From positions 1 to 64,000 of the forward strand of contig JADIIX010000005.1 in NCBI GenBank assembly GCA_027604505.1: 64,000 nt of DNA, read 5' to 3'. The translations under genes were made by a program, and so were the position numbers. The stretch is from Gonapodya sp. JEL0774. Taxonomy: Eukaryota; Monoblepharomycota; Monoblepharidomycetes; Monoblepharidales; Gonapodyaceae. The notes under the pieces were generated by a model. It did not search any database. It worked only from the letters and a program-made list of their open reading frames with translations, and was not told the origin of the DNA. Below, piece after piece: positions 34,612-46,600 of this stretch; positions within the stretch are counted from its first letter, which is position 1; each line of letters starts with the position of its first letter.

Positions 34612-35163
34612 TTCGTCGCAGACGGATGTGCGGCGCCGATTTCGGGGGTGGATTGGCGCCGGAGGTCATGAAGTTAGTGTACTGGAAGGGACTTCGCATC
34701 GAACCCACCAGATTCAACCAACATACAATATGTCGAGCACATTATGTATTTCAATTTGCAGGGTATATGCACATTTTATACAATTTTAAATGAAGACGCA
34801 GAAGGGAAAGACAGAATCCTTCCAAACGACCGACGGGGCATCCCGCGTTAGCCAAAACCGAATGATACAAAATCGTCCCCCGAAACGCCCCAACGTCCAG
34901 CCCAGCTACAACAGAAAGACAAAAGACAAAAATAGACTGCTCGGGGAGCCGCAATGGTGATGGGAGCTCGTGTGGGTCGGGGGCGCGCGGTGAGGGTGAC
35001 GACACAGAGAAGACGGGATGCTCCGTCCAAAAATGGTGCTCCAAGAATGTTGTTCGCGAGAGAAGATAGGTGAGTGGAGTGAGAGATGATAGGCTTTGTA
35101 AGCCGAGGAGAGAAGTCCGGGATCGAGTGATGGGAGGATTGAGATGGTGGAAGAGCGCAAGAG
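34612..35163. other. Intergenic: carboxylesterase 5' side and GATA-A 3' side
   Basis: ORFs 34751-35044 and 34906-35193 (-) lie in the downstream flank of GATA protein A and have no domain. Nothing further is identified. Confidence 0.4.
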
Positions 35164-36508
35164 CCTATGCGCGTCTAGAGGCGGTCTCCCCACGCTGCTT
35201 GTGTCCGTTCATCTGGTTCCGTCTGCGGAAACGGAGTCCGCATGCGTTGCAGAGTCTGCGGAAAACCAGAAAATAAACGAAGAGAGAATTAGAATGAGTT
35301 AATCTGGTTCTCCGTGACCCCACCATACACAATCCCCGACAGCGACGACGTCTCCCGTGTCCTTAACCAAACTCACTTTGTACCACCAGGCCCCGACCGC
35401 CACTCTGGCGAGTTTTGTGTGCCGCACTCGTTGCAAAACTTTTTCGCAGCAGAGTCCTGTGACATTTTGTGCATGTGTCCAGGCTGGAACGTGTTGTGCT
35501 CCATAAAGTATTCAGAGTGTTGCGGGTGTTGTGGAAGTTGCTGGGGGTACCAGGGCTGCGGGGCATTGGTGTGGGTGGGGAAACTAGACGTGTTGGAGAG
35601 AAGAATCGCGAAATATTTTCAGAGAAAGCTAAGTTTTGAAGGAGGTGGTCGGTATAACGTACCCGTATGGTTGCACGTTCATGACGACCGGCTGAGGATG
35701 TGAGAACATGGTAGGTGGAGGAGCTTGGGGCGGTGCGGCAGTGTTGCCTAAAGGAGGTAAGCCGACCATGATTCGAGAAGAGAGCGCAGCCGACCATAAT
35801 TGAGGGAAAATGTTCAATGTCCAGATGTTGAGAACTGAGAAAAAAGGATCCGCAAAAGGCACAAGCAATTCCGCCTCTCTCACCTTGAGCCCAATCCGAG
35901 TGGACTATGATGTACTGCCGATTGTCTGGTTGCCCGTTGACTAAAGGTTCGGTCCCAATGGGTGCGATGGCGCCCAGTGTGCCACTGTTGCTGCTGGTGG
36001 CCACATCCCGGAGCGCCAATTCGTCCAGCATCCACTTCGCCAGCTCGCTCACGGTCTTCTCGCAATCCCGTTCCAGGACGAGCAGAACCGTCTTCAACCT
36101 CCTCTTGAGTTCCGAATTCTGGTTCACCGACACGGCGATCGTGTTGGAGTTGCGATTGAGGGCCGTAATAAACGTGATACGACAGCTCTTGTAGTCTGCG
36201 AGAAGGCGGTGGAGGGTGAGGTGGACGTGTTGGAGGATGGGAGGGTTGGGTTGGGACCCGTGTGCCTTGATTCCGGCGAGGATGAGCGACACACGTTCGA
36301 CTTCCGATTTCCGTTCAGGCCTGGAGTCGAGAGTGATGCCGTCCAAAGTCAGTGCGATTGCCAGGGACGGGTGGGAGACTTCGATGGGGTGGCACTTGAA
36401 CATTTCAAAGAGCTCGCGCACAAAGTGTCGGCGGACCTTGTCGAAGGAGTCGAGCAGCGCTTCGGGGTCGGCGATTGCGCCCGAGAGATAGAGTTGCGAG
36501 TCAGACAT
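35164..36508 (-). CDS. GATA zinc-finger protein A with a conserved helical N-terminal domain
   Basis: Exon 1 (36508 to about 35884) encodes an N-terminal domain of about 190 residues: DKVRRHFVRELFEMF, TLDGITLDSRPERK, VHLTLHRLLADYKS, and KTVSELAKWMLDELALRD. A Pro/Gln/His-rich linker spans two further exons (PPQAPPPTMF, MFSHPQPVVMNV, PQHPQHSEYFM). The C-terminal GATA-type finger is split by an intron inside it: CNECGTQNSPEWRSGPGG then LCNACGLRFRRRNQ (C-x2-C-x18-C-x2-C), ending GETASRRA at 35164. GATA fingers bind (A/T)GATA(A/G). The N-terminal domain is not one I can name, but it is shared with protein B at 60802. Start chosen at MSDSQLYLSG, where similarity with B begins; an in-frame Met at 36682 also exists. 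Confidence 0.85.
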
Positions 36509-38120
36509 TTCAGGCAAAAAGGAAATCGGTATTTGTCGTTGTCGGTGTTTGGGTCGGTGGGAGCAAGAATCGATGTCAAGTACAGGCGGCGCTGGCGACA
36601 GCGGGAAACGAGCGAGGGCGTGAGTTTTGATATGGAAACGACTCCGTTGCTGACGCCCGGCAGACGTGGTTTGAATCAGCAACCGAAAACGTTGAGAATC
36701 AACCTGCAGCTGTTATATACCTGATATGTGTACCACTATATTTAGGGTGCACCGCTCTGTGGTGAGATCTCGGTTCGAGGCTCTTGGCCTTGCCGCAGAC
36801 GCCGTCGCTTTCCGCCGCACGCCAAGTGTCAACAACACACAACGCCATCGGCGTCAGATTATCGTGCACACTCTGGGAAAGGTACTCAAGACAGTGAATT
36901 GCTCAGACGAGTACAGGGCCTTTTTTTGCGCGGGAGGTGGACGGTCGTGTAATCCGGATAAACTTCGAGAGCCGGTACACAACAAACTTCACTCCACCAT
37001 CTCATGTGCCACTGAAACAGGCGAGCATGGTGCGTTTGCAGTCTTCAGACAAATTAATTTGGGTGCGGTGTCCCAATCCAGGCAGGCGGGAGCGGGGAGC
37101 GGGACAGAGCGGGACTTCCCTTCCATAGAGTCTCTATTTCATTTTCGAAACTTTTATATTAGAGTCTCAGAGTACGTTCATTATGAGCCACCGCAGACAA
37201 ACAAACAACTCGACCTCAAACAATACAGAGGACTGATACAATCTGAGCACCGCACGGTCTGTTCAGGCAATGTATGTACCAAGAGACGAACAACGTGCTC
37301 AGGCAACCAACATGTTGGTGCGGTGGAGACAGGTTGAAAGGTTTTTTTTGTTTCAAGGAAGTTAGGAGCATCTGGCTTGGCAGAAGAGACTTTTTGGCGG
37401 GCACTTTTGGCGGGCACTTTTTGGATCCTCTCCGCCCTCCCAACCTCTGTCCGCCTCAACCAAATTAGGAGCTCCGATGGACCGATCATTCACACTTCCC
37501 ATTAGAGAACGCACGTGATCTCTTTACACTGCTCCATTCGAAATCTCCCATCCATTTCGATTTCCATGCGGGCACGTTCGTGCGGGGGGGTTGTGTACTT
37601 CGTCCATAGAGGAAGTAAAACGCACAAAACTTTTGTTGGTCAGGCCCCACATTAAAGGTGCACAACTCACCACTTATGTTTCGTGTAGCCGTTCCTAGCC
37701 ATTCTGAGCAAGAGAGGCCAGCAAAAGGCAAACCTTGAGGTGCAAAATAAGATCACTTTATGGAACACAAAGCTTGCACGCACCGGTGGCAGCCTACCTT
37801 TTAGCCATTTAGCCGTAGGATCATTTTGGCCGTTTTCGCTACCGTTTCTTGATCAACACTCTCCTCGTAATCGAGCAAATTTATCCCACATTCTCGATGT
37901 CAAAGCGATTCATTGGCTTTCGCTTCTTAGTTCTTTCTCATGTGACCGTGCTCATGGTACTCGAAATCCCCCCTGACTCAAAATTATACGCACATTTATC
38001 GGCTCGTGGGCCCAAGGGAGGAAGCTCTTGGACATGAAGCAACGTCCTCATTTCCAGATCCCACCGAAGTGCACAGTATTATTTGTGTGGGCTGTCCGTG
38101 GGGGCACTACAGCTCCCACA
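36509..38120. other. Unassigned 1.6-kb region
   Basis: Contains the GATA-A promoter. A plus-strand ORF at 36726-37337 (203 residues) has no recognisable domain and reads like chance. GGCGGGCACTTTT is repeated in tandem at 37396-37423. No RNA gene was seen. Confidence 0.35.
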
Positions 38121-39832
38121 ATGACAACCCTCCACATTCCGTGCATCCAGCACCTCAACCGCCTTGCCGAATCAACGGGACGGCAAATCGTGCTGGCATC
38201 GGCGTCGCCACGGCGTAAGGAAATCCTCTCGAAACTTGTGCGTGGTTCGTGGTTGTGCTTGTTCCAGAGCTCCTGATTCCCCGCACTTTATGATATTGGA
38301 ATCATCCATTCCGTGCAACCGTGCGCTTTGTTCCAATCTGTTTCCCGCTTTCGTGCACGATTGCTTGAATTTTCTGTCTCGCCATGTCTGCTGATAAACG
38401 AACACACACCCTCCCGCACCTCACCTCTCACCGCGCAAAGGAATCTCCAGAACCTCAATTACACCGTCGTGCCCAGCTCATTTCCCGAACTGCTGAGCCA
38501 TGACTTATTCGAGTCGCCGGCGTGAGTTTGGGGAGAGCGATAATGTCTGTCAGGGAGAGAGTGTTCACCAAAGAGAACATTCTCTTCATTCAGCGCCTAC
38601 ACGCTCACCAACGCACTCGAAAAGGCTAAAGACGTTTTCCAAAAGCTTGCAACTTCGGCATCCCCCGATACCCTGCCTCTCCTCGTCATCTCGGCAGACA
38701 CCGTTGTCGCCTACCACCACCCCCAGCCTCAAAGTTCCTCCACAGATTCTTCGCCCGCAAAAAGAAATTTCACCATTCTGGAAAAACCAAACGACCCGGA
38801 CCATCACCGTGAGATGTTGCGACAGCTCAGCGGGACGGAACACGAGGTCGTGACGGGAGTTACGTGAGTCACTCTCCGAGACAAAGGTTTCCATTCAAAA
38901 TACTTGCAGTGGGCTGGAGATGAGTGGGCACTCGCATGTGCCGTGGGACATTCACGGAACCGCATGGAGTGGATCGGAGTGTATCGGATGGAGGGTATAT
39001 CGCCCAAAATGGTGCTCGTCTTCATCTCACCGCGTCCCGCCATTCCAACTCCAATCCAACCTCAAGACAGTCTTCTCTATCCTACCACCACCTCTGGCTC
39101 GGTGACATCCCCATCCCAACATCCCTTCCACCACATCTCATTCCACTCCACAACCATCGTCCGGTTTCCAAACCTCCCCGAATCGTGGATAGACGCGTAT
39201 GTCAAGAGCGGGGATGGGAGGTGAGTGTCGACGATGGGCCGCACATGGTGTGGATGAAACATGAAGCTTGGAAAACGGTGAGATGGAGGGCGGCCGAGAA
39301 GTCGGAAAACTGTTCTCGAAGTCTTCGCAATCATGCAAGTTGGATGTTACGTGGGAGAGGTGGTTCACCTCCACGGTGCCGGTACACCTTCTCGCTCGTC
39401 ATCGACAAAACAAGTTGTGTCATTGACTCGTTACAATAACGAGAACATCTTCGCCTCCCAGCACGCACTGATGCTCCATTCTTACCCTTGTTTCGCCGTT
39501 CTCTCGGTCCTCGCATTCCCTCTTTCCGCCCCAATCTCACATAGTGACAAAGCCGGTGGCTATGGGTACCAATCCTTGGGGCTTTATCTGGCCTCTTCAA
39601 TACACGGGTGCGGCTATAACGTGGCTGGTGAGTGGGGTTGACTAATGTTTCTCCTCCACCATCATTTGTCTTCCGAGATACAAATTTTTGACGTTGGTTT
39701 GGAGTTTCGACGATCGTGACTGTTTGTTACATACTTCTTTTCATATTTTTTTCTCTTTGCTAATAATCAGGTTTCCCCGCGCACGATTTTGTCGTCAAAA
39801 TCGAGGAGATGGTCAACACTGGGCAACTGTAA
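38121..39832 (+). CDS. Maf/ASMTL-type nucleoside triphosphate pyrophosphatase
   Basis: Exon 1 begins MTTLHIPCIQHLNRL and gives the Maf signature IVLASASPRRKEIL. The next exons are NLQNLNYTVVPSSFPE (near 38440-38521) and YTLTNALEKAKDVFQKL, LPLLVISADTVVAYHH with the conserved Asp, ILEKPNDPDHHREMLRQLSG and HEVVTGV. A further exon (to about 39220) covers STTIVRFPNLPESWIDAYV. The final two give SDKAGGYGYQSLGLYLASSI and FPAHDFVVKIEEM, ending at 39832. SADTVV and KAGGYG-x-Q are active-site motifs of house-cleaning pyrophosphatases that remove modified dTTP/UTP/CTP. A His/Pro/Ser insertion follows SADTVV. A start at 38028 would add 31 unlike residues, so 38121 is preferred. Confidence 0.88.
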
Positions 39833-40025
39833 TTACTGTCGCGTTCGTCAAAGGGAGACCACAGTCTAACAGATTTACGGGAGATCTCCTGAAAGAGAAG
39901 CTCGGTCTACTTATAGATAAGATGACATTGAATCTAGATTCAAAGTCTGTAGACATACGAAATGTATGTGTCCATTATCCAGGACGACATGCCGAAGTCC
40001 GTGGGACACGAAAAGTGCATTGTCT

Positions 40026-43000
40026 CTAATCTTCCGCTTCGCTGGAACCTTCTTCCTCGTTCCCTCCCTCGCTGTCTTCCTCGTCCTCGCCTTCCTCGTC
40101 CTCGTCCTCTTCCGCTTCCTCGAGCCAGGTGACAAATGGGGCGATCTGAAGGACCCAAGTACATGTGTTCAAATCGGGTTCCCACAACAAGCACAAAAAG
40201 CCGCCTCACTCACCGACTTTCTGATTCTCATCTTCGTGTCGGTCCACCCGCCCACTCCTTCTCCAATCTCCTTTGCCGTCCGAGCCCACCAGGTCATAAC
40301 TACCTCTTCGGGCAAGACACTTTGATCGTACAGGCGTTTGAGCAAGAGGAGAAGGATACGGTCGCGTGACGTGGAAGGGATCGTGGACGTGGTTGATGCA
40401 ATCGAGGACGATGAGGTGCCCGCATCGACAGGAGCAGAGGAGATGTAGTTCTGTTGGGTGAAATTCAAAAGTCGTGGTCGGCATCAAGAACACGACTGAC
40501 GGCAGTGCATCGGCTTACCAATGCCAAGTCGATCACCTCGGTCCAATCCGACTGATTAAAGACCATTAGACTGATTAGCTTCCCCCACTTGCCGACGAAA
40601 CGCTCCCACTCGTTTCCACCCCGCGAGTGTAAGATCAAAACCTCTTCCACCATCCTCGGCACGACCACTCTCCGAACCTCATCCCAACTTGTGTTCTCGG
40701 CCATCTTAGTGGTTGAGAGCTCAGAGTGGGCGTCTACCACAGAGTGATTCTCGACAAAGGCTCGGCTGATGGTTTCGAGGATCTCACGACGGATTCTTCG
40801 AGGCAGGGTTGTAACAATCGCGGTGGGGGCGTCAAGATCATCTGAGCCGTCATCGGATTCGGATTCAGACTCTGTTTCCGAATCCTCCGAACCTTCATCT
40901 TCAGACGACGCGGAGAAGTATCCCGTGGGATCAATAGTGGATATTTGAGAGGACGTTCTGAGACCTCGCGCGGTAGTTGCGACAGTGGCGGGATTGGGAA
41001 GTGACGTTGGCGTGCTAGGAGATGCTAGGAGGTCGTACATGTTGCGGCCTGGCAATAGTTAAGGTTAGTCTCACCATGCCGCTCGGCGGCGTCGGTACAG
41101 CGCATGCAAGAATTTCATATGAAGCGCACATACCTAGCTCGTCCACAATCAGATTTCTTTCATCAAACTCTTCGATTTCTTCCTCTTCTCCGTATCTCAT
41201 TCGGAAAATCCACCCTGTGCCTAGCTCTCCAGGCGCTTTTTCCGCTTCTTGCTGAGACTCCTCGTCATCCAATTGTCCACCCATCGCCATTTCCTGCTGC
41301 TTTGGAGTGAGCTTTGTCAGCCTAGTGAAAGCGGGTACAATCACATCCGGTCCAACGGCAGTTCCAGGCCCAAAAATGCAGCCGCGGTCCACAGTCGTGC
41401 CCCGTTCAACAACAGCACCATCCGCCAATATCGATTTGTACACGACAGAGCCGTCGTGTACAACGCATCCGTCCCACAGAAAGCTCCCTTCTATTACGCA
41501 ACCATCACCGATGGAGACATTTTTGCCCAAAACTGAGTCGTGGATGAGAGTATCAGCGCCGACAGATGTTCCAGCGCCGACAATCACATTCGCAGCCAAC
41601 CGAGCTGTACGAGCAAGCGTGACGTCGTGAGGCTTCCTCGATCCTTCTGCCACCGGAGAAACAGAAGGTAAGGAAGTCTTGCGATGTGGGCCCCCTTTTG
41701 AGAAAGCCGTGGTGGAGGTCGATGGGGTTCGCGTAGGAGAAGGCCGGTAGATGTTTCCTCGATGGTGACGGTACGACTCCCCAGAAACTAGGTTGGCATC
41801 AGGAACTATTGGATATGAGAGTCGGGTGAGGATGTCCTTACTGAGGGGAGCCACGTTTATGGTTTTGATCAAATGTTTCAACGTTTGAGAGGAAACAAAC
41901 TCACCTCACACCCGCATACAGCCCAGTACTCGTCACTCTTGCTCCGTATGTTCCCACACACGAGTCACCGTGTTCACCAACAACGAAAGCACCAAAATTC
42001 TTGCCCAAGATCTCCGACAACATAACACCGCGGACGAAATGATCCCTCACGTCCGCGTAATCAAAGTTTTCGGTGAACAGAGGGGGTACATCGATCGAGC
42101 AAATATCCACACCAAGATCGATCAGATCAGTACGAAGAGCCAAGGTTGTTGGCCGGTAAGGGGCGGCAGGCTGCACCACGAAATGAGAAGCGGGCAGTGT
42201 GACAATAGATCGCTTCGAATAGGGACCGGGTGTGCCCGGAGAAAAGAGAGGGATGGACGCGTAGTGATGGCACTGCGACGTTGCCGAGTCGATCAGGTAA
42301 ACCGGAGTGGCTCCACGCGGGCGTGACCGTGTCGGAGCTGGATGAGGAGCGACGCACATTGTCATGATGAGATTTTTATCCACGAGACGCCGTTTTCTGT
42401 AGTCAAGTGTTTACGTGGTGAGGGTGATGATGGTGAGTGACAACGAAGGTCAGTACGACTATCCGACGGACCATTTCAGTTGCATCCCATTCAAAAGACA
42501 ATAAATGAGTGCACATCAACAAAATTATTGCTCTCAGCCCCAGCACCCAGGGATTCGTGAAATAGGTGACAGGAATATTCAAGAACTCGCACTCACTTAT
42601 GCGATTCAACAGCTCCTTTTAAATCCCAGTTACCTACTAAATCTGCGCAGTGGACGAGCACAAAGTCGGCTTTAACAAGACCTTGTCTGCGATCCACTTC
42701 ACGCAGGGCGTCGCCAACGGAAAAGAGCTGTTGTGCCTGGATGACGTGGACTCGCGGAATGCCACTAGGAGGAGTCGAGTGAGGCGGATATATCCACTTA
42801 GTGGAGCTGTTGAGGTGCGAAGAAAGTATCCAACATTGAGGTGACATGATCGGAATCTGAAGTCACGAATATACTAAGTCGGCATTCGAGTTTCAAAAAA
42901 TTGATCCAATTCCATAGAATAAAATGGGGTCCCTCCATGAAGGAATATAGAAGGAGGATTCCCTCGTGAACATGCTGATCTTATTCTTATCCCCTTCTTC

Positions 43001-43417
43001 ACTCAAAATCACACAAGATACGAACCTTAGGTAGGACGAAATCTGATCGGCATGAGCGCAACATATGATATAGACTTCTTGGATACCATTCAATGCGAGG
43101 AATTCGAGCGTATACTCTATGAGAGGAACGTTGGCGAGTGGCAAGAGGGCCTACACGAAACGTGGGAAAGCATCCATCAAGACATGAAATGTAACGGAAA
43201 CAGATGCTAGAAATGTAGAGAGAGGTGACTGGATGCTAACGCGCGGTTTTTCAAACGAGATAGGTCTGAATCTGTTGTTGAACGAGTCCGCAACGACGAC
43301 AGCCAGCAAAGGAGCCTCTTCCAGCTCCAGACCTTCAGTAGCAGCTCCAGAAGTCTTTTCCCTGCTGCTGGCGCCACTTGATCCGCCGCCTCCACCTGAT
43401 GTAGCTCCGCTTGACAT
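40026..43417 (-). CDS. GCD6: eIF2B epsilon subunit
   Basis: The Gly/Ser-rich start is at 43417. It is followed by the nucleotidyltransferase-like domain: [70 protein letters not shown]. The middle exon (about 42380-41901) contains [20 protein letters not shown] and DHFVRGVM. The left-handed beta-helix follows ([40 protein letters not shown]). After an acidic linker comes the W2/HEAT region: [47 protein letters not shown], and an acidic tail ending AED at 40026. Epsilon is the catalytic subunit of the eIF2 guanine-nucleotide exchange factor. The Trp-rich and acidic C-terminus matches the catalytic W2 domain. Confidence 0.93.
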
Positions 43418-43637
43418 GATATCGGTTTTGTTTATGTTCTTAACCCGTCACACATGAACCGCCGAAATGAGCAGCACTCATCCTGAGAAACTTTTGAAAA
43501 CACCAGCGTAATGCCATATACATACAACCACCACAATCGACGATCATTTAAATATATATTGATTACTGAAGTCATTCATGGTCCCATAGCAAATGTGACA
43601 TTTCTCTGCCTGGCATACCACTCGAGCTATGAGCCTG
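43418..43637. promoter_or_regulatory. Short spacer between eIF2B-epsilon and the RNase L-like gene
   Basis: About 220 bp. It must hold the promoter of eIF2B-epsilon and the 3' end of the upstream gene, both on the minus strand. A TATATATT stretch lies near 43550-43557. Confidence 0.5.
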
Positions 43638-46600
43638 TTATTCTCCTTCACTGTTCTCGGTCTCCGGCTCTCGGCTCCTCCGCCGATGCTCCTTATAGTT
43701 ATTTCCTTTGTCACCCTCTTCGTCGCACGTTAACGCGTCTCCGCCTTTGCTTTGTCTTCTGTTCCTAGATACTGGTCTCGCCCTGGGGGGCTCCTTTGGG
43801 GCAATTCCCTCTTTTCTCTCTTTCCTTGCTTCCTCTTTCGCGATCTCCATTGCATAGATTGCACCTGCGCTTTCCCTCTTCACCCTTCTTGAGTCTTCCG
43901 GTGGTCTCCCAATTGCATCACTCTCACCTTCCCAGTATCGAGAGAACGCCTTATCATTGCGTGCACGCGGGTCGGACACAATAGTTGCAAAAATATGCAT
44001 GAACAATCGAGGGAAACGTGAGCTGAAATACAAATACAGGCCGTGCGGGACCGGGCCGAGAAGAGTCTTCACTTCAGCAGGCTCCTCGGTATACTAATGA
44101 GATCATACGACTCAATGAGAAAATGAGCTCTGCATTTAATTTCGACTGCTATGACTCACGTGGTTCTTCTAAAGTACACAATGCCGACAAAACGCCAAAG
44201 GAGTCACAAGTTACACACCACCATCGAGAAACCGTGTTTCGCCAATGTGCGCAGATACTCACAATATTCCTCACAGCCTTGACTAAGTCTCTCAACGACT
44301 CCTTCTCGTATTTCGCCCTCTTGCTAAGTTCCGACCACACAGAGACGTCCAATTTCGCAGTCCAATCCATTTCACTGCCAAGTACGTGATATGCGCCAGA
44401 TTCGAGTCGAATAATAAGTGGCGAAGGTGGATTCGTTGGCTTTGCAAGGCGTTTTCGGTTGTAAAAATGCATATATGTAAACATGTCTAGAAGGACACCC
44501 ACTGGGTGCTCACCTCAACTTTAATCCAATCCGCTGCCTCTCTCAAAAACTCGAGTCTTTTCTCTGCTCCCCAAAAGTAAGGGTGTCGGAGAGCCTCCCC
44601 GGCCGACGGCCTTCTCGAGGGGTCGTGCATTAGCATATCTTTGATCATACTTTCGGCCTCCACCCATTCTCCTCGTGCATAGCTCGAGCGCTCTAGTGCT
44701 GAAAGGTCCGGACGTTTACGATGCAGAATATTTCGAACACGAGAAGCCGGATCAAGTCCATAGGGATGCGCCCCGCGAGTGAGGAGATCGAAACCGACAA
44801 GACCCACAGAGAAGAGATCTGATGCGGAGCTGGGCGGGGCAGAAGGATGAGATGGGTGGAGGAGGAGAGACAACACTTCAGGGGCACACCACACTAAAAG
44901 CTAGCACGTCATATTCAAGAAGCCCAACTTGGTAGGGACGCAGGTGTTTGAGCACTCACTCAAATCCTCGTCTTGCAGATTTACTTCACTATTCCCATTT
45001 CGTAATCCCGATGTACCTGGAGATCGATCTTCCCCGTCTTCTTCACTGTCACTTACTGTTCGCCTCCTCGTTCTGCTGGTACCTTTACTCATCCAGTGCA
45101 CACCGCCATCCTCAGTTTGCCTCTGTCCATCATCCACTTCTTCGTCCCCAGAAGCACGATCACATATACCTCTCTCCAAAATTGCGTCGGGAAGATGCAA
45201 ATCGGACAGGGCTCCAGTTTCAACAGGGAGGTCGGTCCCACCGTGGCGAGGTGAAGGACGCCCAGAGTCTGAAGGAGACACAGAACCAGAGCGAGAGACG
45301 GTCAATCGCGTCGCAGAGCTCATGGATGACGCCGAGAGCGCTTTCCGCGGAGATTGTAGTTCGCTTTCAGGATGAGCTAAGGAGTTTCGCCCAGGGTCAG
45401 AATCCACAACGGCGCTTTCGACGGGCGTCCCGGGCGGTCGCGCGACATCAGTAACAGCGGTTTGCGATGAAAAATATGCCAGAGAAACAGGCCTCAAGGT
45501 TGGTGAACGAAAAAGAACACTCGTGGTTGCTGCGTCATCGGAAACAGGCTGATTTGATCTGTTTGACACAATCGCACTTTCTGCGTGCACAGGCGAGTCC
45601 CTGCTCCTACTTCGACTTGCTCTTCTGCGACTAGAATCTCGCGTGGAATTTGATTGCAACGGAACTGTTGAGATTGCAAGTACTGCAGGCAGAAGGAAGA
45701 ATGCCAGTTTCAGACGGAGCGGTAATGGACCTAGAGGGGGCGATATGAGGATGGTCTGGGCACAATTCCCTCAAAAGTTGAGTTCAACATGCGGCGCACC
45801 AAAGCCGGTACATCCGTACACTCACTGCAGGTCCTATCCCCCCGCCAACGACACCCACACTGGCGCACCATGCCACGGCTTCGAGGACGCCCTTCCAAGC
45901 TGACTTAACGTTAGAATACAGAGCACGCCGAAGGGTTTCGGGTGTTACAGCATCTGGGAGGAGACTGAGTGCGCTTTGGGTAGGAGGATGAGCCACAGGA
46001 TGGACAAGATTCAGAAGACTGAGTGGGAGAAGCTCCAATGCAAAGAGGTGTTGTGTAGCAGTGACAGAATGAGAGAAGAATCTGGGGAATGTGAATGTGG
46101 ACGACGTGAGATACGGGAACAGCTTGTGCCGTCATTCATCACAGCAAGTCTTTTACAGCCATAGCGTCACCAACTTCATGTCAAAATCTCACCTTGCAAC
46201 ACCTTGATGTTCGTCAGCCCTGGACATCGCCTCTACCTCCTTCTCCCACCCGCGTGCTTTGTCGGAAATGCGAACTGCAACTTCTCTGTCCCCAAACCTC
46301 CCAAGATAAACCGGTCCTCCATGTGTTTGGTGAAGAATCTGATCGTGAAAATACGAAATCGATCCTGCTGCCGTTGAAGAGGGAACAGGGACTGAAACTT
46401 GAGGTATTAGATACGGCGAAATCGCTGAAGTAGAGGTCACGGCGGATGCTCTTGTCGCAAAAACAGTATCTATGTGATTTAGGAGCCGAGTGCGACGCGT
46501 AGAGAGGAGTTGGCCGAGACCTAAGTGATTCTGAGATTGCGCAACCCACTTGACTCATCTCACACCACACATCAAGAGAACGGTACTTAAACTCACTGAC

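Noticed and set aside
36726-37337. 203-residue plus-strand ORF
   Set aside because: No domain, odd composition, and overlapping frames. It looks like a chance ORF in a gene-poor stretch.
43638-44894. Annotating the kinase-KEN exons as IRE1
   Set aside because: No luminal domain, signal peptide or membrane helix lies upstream. The frame continues into ankyrin repeats through a well-formed 66-nt intron, and the kinase motifs are lost.
45494-45679. Alternative frame after exon 3 (…REILVAEEQVEVG) that resembles a kinase NILV motif
   Set aside because: It meets a stop at 45494 and cannot reach the MWCAPEVL exon in phase. The GTGTAC donor with the other frame keeps all later phases correct.
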